NCBI GenBank assembly: GCA_021161135.1
Contig: JAGHBD010000079.1
Span: 1 to 9,552 of the forward strand
From: Thermoplasmata archaeon
GTDB taxonomy: Archaea > Thermoplasmatota > E2 > UBA202 > JdFR-43
Length of the DNA: 9,552 nt
Direction of reading: 5' to 3'
Below, piece by piece: positions 1-5,661 of the stretch (its first letter is position 1; each line of letters opens with the position of its first letter). The notes under the pieces were generated by a model, which had not been told where the DNA came from, did no database searches, and saw only the letters and a program-made list of their open reading frames with translations. The position numbers were made by a program, and so were the translations under genes.

Positions 1-154
1 CATATTCACAAGGAGAGATTGCAAAATCTCTTCCTCTCTTGCTTTTCTTTCTAAAAGGTGCTCCTAACTTCCTTGCTTTTGCCAGAACAAAATAGTAAAG
101 ATTTTTTATGTTGCCTAATTTATATCTTGCATCATATTTTTGCCATCTTTTCAT
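1..154 (-). CDS. N-terminal fragment of a probable transposase (runs off window edge)
   Basis: An open frame of 51 codons runs from an ATG at 154 down to the left edge without a stop. The peptide begins MKRWQKYDARYKLGN and continues with a basic stretch around residues 26-42 (KARKLG, then KKSKRGR), then F-A-I-S-P-C-E-Y at 44-51. A short Trp/Tyr start, a basic helix and an RGR-x-x-x-SPxEY turn recall the N-terminal DNA-binding part of DDE-type insertion-sequence transposases. That family call rests on resemblance only, because the catalytic domain lies outside the window. The start is preceded by a strong hairpin and a TATA-like element at about the right distance. The gene lies downstream of radA-hypE on the same strand, so it could receive their readthrough. 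It could instead be another small basic DNA-binding protein. That it is coding is fairly likely from its protein-like composition; the function is uncertain. Confidence 0.55.
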   Translation of the reverse strand, partial: MKRWQKYDARYKLGNIKNLYYFVLAKARKLGAPFRKKSKRGRDFAISPCEY

Positions 155-189
155 TCCCATCCCCTGTGCCTCCTACAGGGGATGGGAAT
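153..189 (-). promoter_or_regulatory. Perfect 15-bp hairpin enclosing a Shine-Dalgarno sequence at the transposase-like start
   Basis: Bases 153-167 (ATTCCCATCCCCTGT) and 175-189 (ACAGGGGATGGGAAT) are exact reverse complements separated by a 7-nt loop. Read on the minus strand the loop is AGGAGGC, a full Shine-Dalgarno core, and the last two stem bases are the A and T of the ATG at 154. RNA transcribed across the whole region would form a very stable stem that buries the start codon. This may be a translational lock on readthrough transcripts, a transcription terminator or insulator, or a subterminal hairpin of a mobile element. The structure is seen directly; the role is inferred. Confidence 0.8.
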
Positions 190-195
190 ATAAAA
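187..195 (-). promoter_or_regulatory. TATA-like element for the transposase-like ORF
   Basis: The minus-strand sequence TTTTATATT is centred near 191. Archaeal transcription usually starts about 25 nt downstream of the TATA centre, which here predicts a start near 164-168, at or just past the hairpin loop. Such a transcript would lack the upstream arm (175-189) and could not form the hairpin. The site was found by eye in AT-rich DNA, so confidence is moderate. Confidence 0.45.
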
Positions 196-273
196 TTCAC
201 GAAATTTTTCGACAACCCCATAAGAATAAGAAAGTTTTAAGAAATGTTATCGATCTTTTTACTTCACACTTCC

Positions 274-1305
274 TTAACATATCCTGGGTATTGGATCTCC
301 TATGGGGGCATCGATGATTCTTTTTCCTCCAACCTTTGTTTCCATGAGTACATGCTTTCCTTCCGTTACCTCTCCTATTATTGCTGCCTCCCTGCCATAT
401 TTATGCTTTTTTATTGCCTCCAGAACATCTTCTGCTTTTTCCTCAACAACCACCAGCAGCATTTTCCCTTCATTTCCTATAGCTAACGGATCTAACCCAA
501 GCATCTCGCATGCTGCCTGTGTGGCTGGTTTTATAGGAATCGCCTCCTCATGTATCAGAATTCCGACGCCTGATTTCTCAGCCATTTCATTTAGGGCATT
601 GGCTATCCCCCCTCGTGTTGCATCTTTTGCTGCTACCACGCCCCCCTCCTTCAATGCCTCCTGCATCAGACCATTGAGGGGAGCGACGTCGGAAACAACG
701 CTTCCTTCAAAACCATATCCCTCGCGCTTAGAAATTATTGCTATGCCGTGGTCAGCTATGCTACCATTTATTATTATTTTGTCTCCAGGTTTTAACATTG
801 AATCAAGCAGCCATTTTCCTTTTCTACCAGCAACTTCAAAATTTTCCTCAAGCCATTCACTTGCCCTGCCTATGGCGGATGTGGTAACAATGATGTCTCT
901 AATGCCGTCTTTTTCCACAACTTTCGTATCTCCCGTTACTATTTCCACTCCTGCCTCCTTTGCAACAGAAGCCATGCTTTCAACAATTTTTTCAAAATCC
1001 TCTGCCGGAAATCCTTCTTCGATTACCATAGCAGATGACATAGCAAGAGGCATTGCTCCCAAAGCGGCAATGTCATTAACTGTGCCAGCAACAGCCAGCT
1101 TGCCTATATCTCCACCTGGAAAGAAAACTGGCTGCACCGTATGGCTATCTGTTGTGAAAACAATATCATTTATTACGGCAGAGTCATCGAGTGCATGCAA
1201 TGGCACTTCTGCTTTTCCAGCTTCAAAATGTTTCAGAATAAAGTTTTTTATAAGTGATGCCATGTCTTTGCCGCCTGCGCCGTGACTAAGCTCTATTCGC
1301 CTCAT
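274..1305 (-). CDS. hypE: [NiFe]-hydrogenase maturation protein HypE (carbamoyl dehydratase)
   Basis: HypE takes a carbamoyl group delivered by HypF onto its C-terminal cysteine and dehydrates it with ATP to a thiocyanate, the source of the CN ligands of the hydrogenase Fe site. The 343-residue protein has the usual family length. It opens with the HypE-type LSHGAGGKDM (residues 6-15), followed by the AIRS N-domain with DDSAVI (40-45) and GTVNDIAALGAMP (from 74) for ATP binding, then the AIRS C-domain with the DATRGGIANALNEMA stretch. It ends in PRIC (340-343), so the modified Cys343 is the last residue. The ATG abuts the stop codon of radA with no gap, so expression depends on the radA message. 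No other hyp gene or hydrogenase subunit is in the window; partners such as HypF, HypC and HypD must lie elsewhere. A long antisense open frame over this gene is a shadow. Confidence 0.96.
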   Translation of the reverse strand: MRRIELSHGAGGKDMASLIKNFILKHFEAGKAEVPLHALDDSAVINDIVFTTDSHTVQPVFFPGGDIGKLAVAGTVNDIAALGAMPLAMSSAMVIEEGFPAEDFEKIVESMASVAKEAGVEIVTGDTKVVEKDGIRDIIVTTSAIGRASEWLEENFEVAGRKGKWLLDSMLKPGDKIIINGSIADHGIAIISKREGYGFEGSVVSDVAPLNGLMQEALKEGGVVAAKDATRGGIANALNEMAEKSGVGILIHEEAIPIKPATQAACEMLGLDPLAIGNEGKMLLVVVEEKAEDVLEAIKKHKYGREAAIIGEVTEGKHVLMETKVGGKRIIDAPIGDPIPRIC

Positions 1306-2244
1306 TTAGTCCCTTATTCCTTCCTCTTTTACTGTGAAAACTACCTCGCCTTCTGGCAGATGTGGCGAATCAATGAGACGGGCTATTCTTTTGCCACCTT
1401 TCGATTTTCTTAAGTAAATGCGAAACATGGCTGTGTGGCCAACGATATGTCCGCCAATGGGTTGGGTTGGATCGCCGAAGAATACGTCGGGGCGGGCTGC
1501 AACCTGATTTGTTACACATATTACAGCGTTGTATATTCTGGCGAATTTGAGTAACGCATGCATATGCTTGTTTAACTTCTGTTGCCTTTCTGCAAGAGCC
1601 CCTCTTCCAACATATTCTGCCCTGAAATGTCCTGTTAGAGAATCAACGACGAGCAGTTTTATCGGTCTTTCTTTGGCGAGTTCCATTGCTTTATCGACAA
1701 GCATCATCTGATGATTTGAATTGAAAGCGCTTGCAACATGTATTTTCTTCAATGCTTCCTTTCCATCTATTCCAACACCTTCTGCCATCTGCAGAATCCT
1801 TTCGGGGCGGAATGTGTTTTCTGTATCTATAAAAACTGCCTCCCCTTCCAGACCGCCTTCATCCTCCGGCAACTGCACATTAACGCAGAGCTGGTGAGCA
1901 ATCTGTGTTTTGCCCGAGCCAAATTCACCAAATAGCTCGGTTATTGCCTGCGTTTCAAAGCCACCGCCGAGCAGCTCATCCAAAGCTTTCGAGCCAGTGG
2001 TGAGATGCTTTCTTTCCTTTAACTTTTCGAGTAAAACATCTCCAGTTTCAAAGCCACCAACATCTGCTTTTTCCCTGGCTGCCTGGATTATTTTGGCTGC
2101 GGTCCCTTCACCTATATCCGCTACCTCTGCCAGTTCCGATGGTGAGGCAACAGCTATCGCCATCAAATCGCTGTAACCAGCTTCCGCCAGCTTCTTTGCT
2201 ATTGCTGGCCCCACTCCCGGTAAATCTTCCAAATTGAATTCCAT
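1306..2244 (-). CDS. radA: DNA repair and recombination protein RadA
   Basis: RadA is the archaeal RecA/Rad51 recombinase, which forms ATP-dependent filaments on single-stranded DNA and carries out strand exchange. The 312-residue protein has a helix-hairpin-helix N-domain (about 5-60, [12 protein letters not shown]), a linker with GGFETG (63-68) that corresponds to the Rad51/RadA polymerisation motif (F-x-x-A in many members, G here as in haloarchaeal RadA), then the ATPase core. The Walker A motif is GEFGSGKT (106-113) and the Walker B aspartate is D201 in LLVVDS. The region [16 protein letters not shown] is the family-typical segment near DNA-binding loop L2. No intein interrupts it, although archaeal radA is a known intein site. 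It is the first gene of a tight operon with hypE. A TATA box 26 nt upstream of the ATG and the lack of a Shine-Dalgarno suggest a leaderless message. Confidence 0.97.
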   Translation of the reverse strand: MEFNLEDLPGVGPAIAKKLAEAGYSDLMAIAVASPSELAEVADIGEGTAAKIIQAAREKADVGGFETGDVLLEKLKERKHLTTGSKALDELLGGGFETQAITELFGEFGSGKTQIAHQLCVNVQLPEDEGGLEGEAVFIDTENTFRPERILQMAEGVGIDGKEALKKIHVASAFNSNHQMMLVDKAMELAKERPIKLLVVDSLTGHFRAEYVGRGALAERQQKLNKHMHALLKFARIYNAVICVTNQVAARPDVFFGDPTQPIGGHIVGHTAMFRIYLRKSKGGKRIARLIDSPHLPEGEVVFTVKEEGIRD

Positions 2245-2266
2245 TCAAGTTTCAATGCATGTTGTG

Positions 2267-2274
2267 TTTATAAA
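2267..2274 (-). promoter_or_regulatory. TATA box of the radA-hypE operon
   Basis: TTTATAAA (self-complementary) is centred 26 nt upstream of the radA ATG at 2244. The usual archaeal TATA-to-start distance puts the first transcribed base at or next to the start codon, giving a leaderless message. No Shine-Dalgarno sequence is visible between them. Confidence 0.7.
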
Positions 2275-2304
2275 GGTAATGCTCTCTGATTATGCTATTT
2301 TCTG

Positions 2305-3213
2305 TCATCTTCTTGCTTTCTTTAATATTGCAGCCACAATTATCAATGAAATGATGATGATGAGGGCAGCAATGATTAAGAGATTTGTTATTTCAGGTGT
2401 TTTCTCATATGCTTTTATATTGAAAAGCAACATTGTTGTTTTCTCAGTATAATTCCCCTCTGCATTTGTAGGATAATATTTTGCCAGCAACTTGATACTT
2501 TCCCAATTTTCTGTTGCATCCAAAGCCTTAAGATTTATCTTCACAATTTTCTCATTATTTCCAGAGAATTCAGATGGAACGGTAAAATTATTCTCATAAC
2601 TTGCCTCCCATTTCTCGGACAATCCTTGCAGTTCCAAATATACTCTAACATCTGCATTACAGTAATTTGTTAATAACACATTTATCTCTCTCGTCTTTCC
2701 TTTTTCTACCTCGATTCCAGGATATTCGAATTCAAGTAATTCCATTGTAATATCGCCCCTATAATCCATTTTCACAGTAATTTCTTTATAGACATCACTA
2801 TCCTCTATTCCAATTCCTCCCGAAGAATGAACATACAATTTAATTGTATATGGGCGAAAAGCCTCCACTAGCTCTATCGCCCTAAGCTCTATGGTAACAT
2901 ATTTCTCAACTTTTCCATCAACTCCAACTACCGACACATCAAAAGAAGAAGGTGTAATATTAACTGTTAGCCAGCTCGGCACTTCTATGGCTTCAACATC
3001 TATTGTTACCGTTGATGGAATGATGGGGGTAAAATCCCAAGAAACCGTTATTTTTGCAGTGATTTCCTTCAAATCATGCATCTCAAGCATTACCTCATCA
3101 TCGACATCTATGTCAATATTCAATTTTCTTACCGAAGGTGCTGCATCGCAACTAGCAGAAAAGATTGAAATTAAAAGAGATGCTATAAGAAAGGGCACAG
3201 ATAACTTCTTCAT
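2305..3213 (-). CDS. Secreted, membrane-anchored beta-rich surface protein, family not recognised
   Basis: The 302-residue protein starts with a signal peptide (MKKLSVPFLIASLLISIFSA, then SCDAAP) and ends with one hydrophobic helix (about 276-298, LLIIAALIIIISLIIVAAIL) followed by KKARR. This predicts an outward-facing protein held in the membrane by its C-terminus. The Cys near residue 22 might be a lipobox cysteine, but the flanking residues fit poorly. The middle is beta-rich with an IDVEAIEVPSWLTVNITPSSFDV segment. Residues about 160-270 (GIEVEKGKTREINVLLTNYCNADVR and on) resemble the CARDB/NEW3-type immunoglobulin-like domains that archaea often place beside the membrane. Asn-x-Ser/Thr sites such as NIT, NFT and NYT fit archaeal surface glycosylation. 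It reads away from the divergent UPF0147 gene and ends 60 nt before radA begins. Function unknown. Confidence 0.85.
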   Translation of the reverse strand: MKKLSVPFLIASLLISIFSASCDAAPSVRKLNIDIDVDDEVMLEMHDLKEITAKITVSWDFTPIIPSTVTIDVEAIEVPSWLTVNITPSSFDVSVVGVDGKVEKYVTIELRAIELVEAFRPYTIKLYVHSSGGIGIEDSDVYKEITVKMDYRGDITMELLEFEYPGIEVEKGKTREINVLLTNYCNADVRVYLELQGLSEKWEASYENNFTVPSEFSGNNEKIVKINLKALDATENWESIKLLAKYYPTNAEGNYTEKTTMLLFNIKAYEKTPEITNLLIIAALIIIISLIIVAAILKKARR

Positions 3214-3232
3214 GGAAAAGCATTTTTATTGC

Positions 3233-3242
3233 TTAATTAAAA
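3233..3242 (-). promoter_or_regulatory. Candidate TATA box of the 2305-3213 surface protein gene
   Basis: The minus-strand TTTTAATTAA is centred about 25 nt upstream of the ATG at 3213, the distance expected for a leaderless archaeal message. No Shine-Dalgarno sequence is present before the start. The region is AT-rich throughout, so the assignment is tentative. Confidence 0.45.
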
Positions 3243-3281
3243 TTTTCTATTTTCTCTTACCCTAATGAGAGCCCAATCTAA

Positions 3282-3288
3282 TTTATAT
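3282..3288 (+). promoter_or_regulatory. Candidate TATA box for the UPF0147 gene
   Basis: TTTATAT lies about 100 nt upstream of the ATG at 3385, which would leave an untranslated leader of roughly 75 nt. A weaker alternative is TTTTAAT near 3313-3319. An A6T6 tract (3332-3343) falls within the predicted leader. The choice cannot be settled by eye. Confidence 0.3.
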
Positions 3289-3373
3289 CTCACAATATTT
3301 TTATTGTAGTCTTTTAATCTGCTTGTGCATCAAAAAATTTTTTAGCCGAAATGCATTACACATACAGATTTTT

Positions 3374-3381
3374 GAGGTGAT
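3374..3381 (+). promoter_or_regulatory. Strong Shine-Dalgarno sequence of the UPF0147 gene
   Basis: GAGGTGAT matches the archaeal 16S rRNA 3' end over eight bases. Its GAGG core ends 7 nt before the ATG at 3385. This fixes the start codon and shows that this gene, unlike radA and the PAC2 gene, uses a leader with a ribosome binding site. Confidence 0.85.
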
Positions 3382-3384
3382 AGG

Positions 3385-3642
3385 ATGAATGAAGAAGGCT
3401 TAAAAACAGTGCTTCGCATGCTGGAAGAGTTAGCTAATGACATATCTGTTCCCCGCAACATAAGGAGGGGGGCAAAGGAGGCGAAGGAAATTTTGATGAA
3501 GAAGGAGGATACGCTCGATGTTAAAGTTGCTTCCGCCATTTCCCGTCTTGATGAACTGCTGAGTGATCCGAATATACCGACGCATGGAAGGACAGCTATA
3601 TGGAATATAATGAGTGCCCTCGAAAGTTTAACAGCAAGCTAA
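3385..3642 (+). CDS. UPF0147 family protein
   Basis: This small, all-helical 85-residue protein is of the UPF0147 family (COG1698), which is widespread in archaea and has no assigned function. Recognisable family segments are the N-terminal VLRMLEELANDISVPRNIRRG, the central AKEILMKKEDTLDVKVASAISRLDELLSDPNIP and the closing HGRTAIWNIMSALESL. Length and start agree with the family, and a near-perfect Shine-Dalgarno sequence supports the ATG. The gene is divergent from the anchored surface protein and converges on the small basic protein gene with only 26 nt between their stops. Its strong ribosome binding site suggests good expression. Nothing here ties it to a pathway. Confidence 0.93.
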   Translation: MNEEGLKTVLRMLEELANDISVPRNIRRGAKEAKEILMKKEDTLDVKVASAISRLDELLSDPNIPTHGRTAIWNIMSALESLTAS

Positions 3643-3655
3643 AAAAATAAAATAG
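3641..3655 (-). terminator. Possible oligo-T termination tract for the 3669-3872 gene
   Basis: Downstream of the minus-strand stop at 3669 the transcript would read CTATTTTATTTTTTT, overlapping the stop codon of the converging UPF0147 gene. Archaeal RNA polymerase often terminates at such T-runs without a hairpin. This is a composition-based call. Confidence 0.4.
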
Positions 3656-3668
3656 AAGGGAAGAGAAT

Positions 3669-3872
3669 TTACTTCTTCTTCAAGAATGGTAAACCTGTTC
3701 TTGGATTCTCTACAACCTTGTATCCCTTTGGCAAATCACATGGCTTACCACTCTTGGGCTTCCTTGCGCTGAAGAAGTAAATTGTCTGTACTTTTCCTCC
3801 CTTAAGCTTTACATCCCTCGTGTAGAGCTTATATTTCTTTCCGCTTTTCTTGCTCGTGTATTCGTACACCAT
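3669..3872 (-). CDS. Small basic conserved-type protein of unknown function
   Basis: The product is 67 residues starting MVYEYTSKKSGKKYKL and very rich in Lys. It contains two probable beta hairpins (YKLYTRDVKLKGGKVQTIYFFS) and a closing segment with PKGYKVVENPRTG and a final LKKK. An ATG seven codons upstream (3893) would add MEKGGGK. I prefer 3872 because AGGAGG (3880-3885) sits 7 nt before it, and because the TATA-like element at 3906-3913 predicts transcription starting near 3885, past the upstream ATG. The look is that of a short nucleic-acid-binding or ribosome-associated protein, but I do not recognise the family with certainty and assign no function. It follows the purN region on the same strand with a 90-nt gap and appears to have its own promoter. 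Confidence 0.8.
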   Translation of the reverse strand: MVYEYTSKKSGKKYKLYTRDVKLKGGKVQTIYFFSARKPKSGKPCDLPKGYKVVENPRTGLPFLKKK

Positions 3873-3879
3873 TTTACCG

Positions 3880-3885
3880 CCTCCT
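3880..3885 (-). promoter_or_regulatory. Shine-Dalgarno sequence deciding the start at 3872
   Basis: Minus-strand AGGAGG is followed by a 7-nt spacer and the ATG at 3872. The alternative ATG at 3893 lies upstream of this site and has no comparable site of its own. Confidence 0.85.
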
Positions 3886-3905
3886 TTTTCCATATGTATT
3901 AGGAG

Positions 3906-3913
3906 AATTTAAA
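3906..3913 (-). promoter_or_regulatory. Candidate TATA box for the small basic protein gene
   Basis: Minus-strand TTTAAATT is centred near 3909.5. A start about 25 nt downstream would fall near 3885, leaving a short leader of roughly 13 nt that just includes the Shine-Dalgarno sequence. Confidence 0.45.
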
Positions 3914-3962
3914 CCCTTCGATATTTTTTAAGAAATTCTGCTCCTGAAAGATGGTGTTAAAA

Positions 3963-4616
3963 CTAATATCCTTCGGAATAAAGGACATCGGGATAACTAT
4001 ATTTCTCCAGCCATGAGTCACCGGGCAATATTTTCACCCTCCTTCCTTCTATAACAAGGCGACCCTGTTCAAACAAATCTATGCTTCTCGGAAGTATCTG
4101 ATGTTCAACCCTAAGAATTCTTTCAGCTAAGGAATCTCTTGTATCATCTTCTTTCACCCTTACAGCTGCCTGCAATATTATAGGGCCATGATCTGGTTTT
4201 TCGTCCATGAAATGCGTTGTGCATCCAGTTATTTTTACTCCATATTCGATAGCTTGGCGCTGGGCATCTATACCTTTAAAAGAGGGCAAAAGGGCAGGAT
4301 GTATGTTTATAAGCTTTCCATACCATTTATTAACAAACCACGGCGACAAAATCCGCATATAGCCGGCGCCCACCACAAGCTCAACATCATGGCTTTCAAG
4401 GATCTCATCCATCTTCCTTTCATGCTTTTCTTTATCACTTGCATCAACAAAATATGCCTCTATTCCATGTTTCTTTGCCCTTTCCAAAGCATAAGCCTTT
4501 TCATTATCGCTAATAACAGCAACAACCTTTGCATTTATCATTTTTTTCTCGCATGCATCTATAATTGCCTGCAAATTTGTTCCCCTTCCAGATGCAAGAA
4601 CACCTACTTTGAGCAT
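3963..4616 (-). CDS. purN: Phosphoribosylglycinamide formyltransferase PurN
   Basis: PurN transfers the formyl group of 10-formyl-tetrahydrofolate to glycinamide ribonucleotide, the third step of purine synthesis, in the cytoplasm. The 217-residue length fits the family. The phosphate-binding turn is ASGRGTNL (8-15), followed by GAGYMRILSP (83-92) and INIHPALLPSFKG (103-115). The catalytic triad is present as Asn104, His106 and Asp142 (in DEKPDHGPI). The start MLKVGVLASG is the usual family start. The gene lies 31 nt downstream of the secreted protein gene at 4648-5553 on the same strand, without a Shine-Dalgarno sequence, so it is either co-transcribed or leaderless. Many archaea use the formate-dependent PurT for this step, so PurN points to a formyl-folate supply in this organism. 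Confidence 0.96.
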   Translation of the reverse strand: MLKVGVLASGRGTNLQAIIDACEKKMINAKVVAVISDNEKAYALERAKKHGIEAYFVDASDKEKHERKMDEILESHDVELVVGAGYMRILSPWFVNKWYGKLINIHPALLPSFKGIDAQRQAIEYGVKITGCTTHFMDEKPDHGPIILQAAVRVKEDDTRDSLAERILRVEHQILPRSIDLFEQGRLVIEGRRVKILPGDSWLEKYSYPDVLYSEGY

Positions 4617-4647
4617 GATGTAAAATGGGGAGGGAGTAAATTAGTTT

Positions 4648-5553
4648 TTAGTCTGGCAGCTTAACATCTGCTCCATAAAGATAGAGATTAGGAACGGTTG
4701 GCATGAGAGTGAAGCTGAGTATCGAAGCATGAAATGTCCATTTACCGCTTTCGCCGCCGAGGAGAGGCTTATAGAAATTTCTTTCTCCCTTCATATAAAT
4801 GGGGAAACCATTGTGATGTATCTGGAATCTCCATATATTATCTCCAGAGGGCGTGGTATATGATACGAAAGATAAGCCCTCCTCTATTTGCAGCTCAAAC
4901 ATTGCAAAAAGAGAGTTTTCAACTTTTATGTTTTTCACTCCATTCAACATTAGAAGACCCTTTCCCCATCCAATATTTACATTGCCGGAGAAATGATGTC
5001 TTTCATAAAAGAAGGTTTTATTTCCTTCTATGGGTGTGGAGAATGAAACATTACCTGTTGAGTTAATCCAGAAATTAATGCTTGCCTGTGCAGCATATGA
5101 GATAAAAACGAGATAGTATGTTCCAGGAGATAAATAATATACTACGTAACCTTCAGCCCACCCTTCCATCCAGTCTGATGCATTTAAGATATGGTATTTG
5201 CTCAAATTTATTGAACAGAAACGTATCTGAAAATAATGTTCCTTGGCAGAGGGATATGAATTAGGTATAAATATTTCCAAACTATATCCTCCTCCTTCTT
5301 TATAAAGCACATCCATTAAGAAGGTGGCTCTGGATAAATTGCCATCGCTTCTCGATGATACAAAAATATTTGTGCTTATATTTAACTTCACTTGCTCCAT
5401 AACCTCGATTTTTAATGCATACCAGAATTTATCACCACTTAGTTTGTCATGGAATGAAGAGCCTTGCGAGAAAGATTTTTCACCCTCGCCAATCGAAAAT
5501 AGCGGCATTGATAACATGAGGAATAAAATAATCAAAACCGCACTTCTCATCAT
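4648..5553 (-). CDS. Secreted protein of unknown function
   Basis: The 301-residue protein starts with a signal peptide (MMRSAVLIILFLMLSMPLFS, then IGEGEKS). The rest is rich in beta-forming aromatic residues and Asn-x-Ser/Thr sites (NIS, NLS, NAS, NST, NVS, NKT), typical of an exported, possibly glycosylated archaeal protein. There is no second membrane segment and no recognisable anchor or sorting signal at the C-terminus (GADVKLPD), so it is probably released or held by partners. LSPGTYYLVFISY near the middle resembles a beta-sandwich strand pair, but I recognise no family. The start could be either of two adjacent ATGs (5553 or 5550). The gene is divergent from the PAC2 gene, with a 17-nt palindrome centred 25 nt before its start, and is followed after 31 nt by purN. 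Confidence 0.8.
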   Translation of the reverse strand: MMRSAVLIILFLMLSMPLFSIGEGEKSFSQGSSFHDKLSGDKFWYALKIEVMEQVKLNISTNIFVSSRSDGNLSRATFLMDVLYKEGGGYSLEIFIPNSYPSAKEHYFQIRFCSINLSKYHILNASDWMEGWAEGYVVYYLSPGTYYLVFISYAAQASINFWINSTGNVSFSTPIEGNKTFFYERHHFSGNVNIGWGKGLLMLNGVKNIKVENSLFAMFELQIEEGLSFVSYTTPSGDNIWRFQIHHNGFPIYMKGERNFYKPLLGGESGKWTFHASILSFTLMPTVPNLYLYGADVKLPD

Positions 5554-5569
5554 TTAAATAATATTTTTG

Positions 5570-5586
5570 CCTAAAAAATTTTTAGG
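5570..5586. promoter_or_regulatory. 17-nt palindrome in the divergent promoter region
   Basis: CCTAAAAA (5570-5577) and TTTTTAGG (5579-5586) are exact reverse complements around one central base. The centre lies 25 nt upstream of the ATG at 5553, where a TATA box for a leaderless message would be expected. The element may therefore serve as the core promoter, as an operator overlapping it, or as both. The symmetry is seen directly; its role is inferred. Confidence 0.55.
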
Positions 5587-5633
5587 TTATCTATGTATCC
5601 CTTGCTTTCGACAACCCCTCGATCTTCAGAAAA

Positions 5634-5640
5634 TTTATAA
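5634..5640 (+). promoter_or_regulatory. TATA box of the PAC2-family gene
   Basis: TTTATAA is centred 25 nt upstream of the ATG at 5662, implying transcription from the start codon or a base or two before it. The AGGA just ahead of the ATG is too close to act as a normal Shine-Dalgarno sequence, which fits a leaderless message. Confidence 0.7.
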
Positions 5641-5661
5641 GATACACATGCATAAAAGGAT

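Noticed and set aside
206..219. TTTCGACAACCCC shared between about 207-219 and 5606-5618 as paired mobile-element ends
   Set aside because: The match is 13 bp, flanks do not match, and a repeat of that length is expected about once by chance in a window of this size. The copies are in the same orientation with ordinary genes between them.
302..1285. A 327-codon plus-strand open frame opposite hypE
   Set aside because: It is antisense to a gene with clear HypE motifs from end to end. The translation is low-complexity Ser/Pro/Ala-rich sequence with no family resemblance, and it has no promoter or ribosome site.
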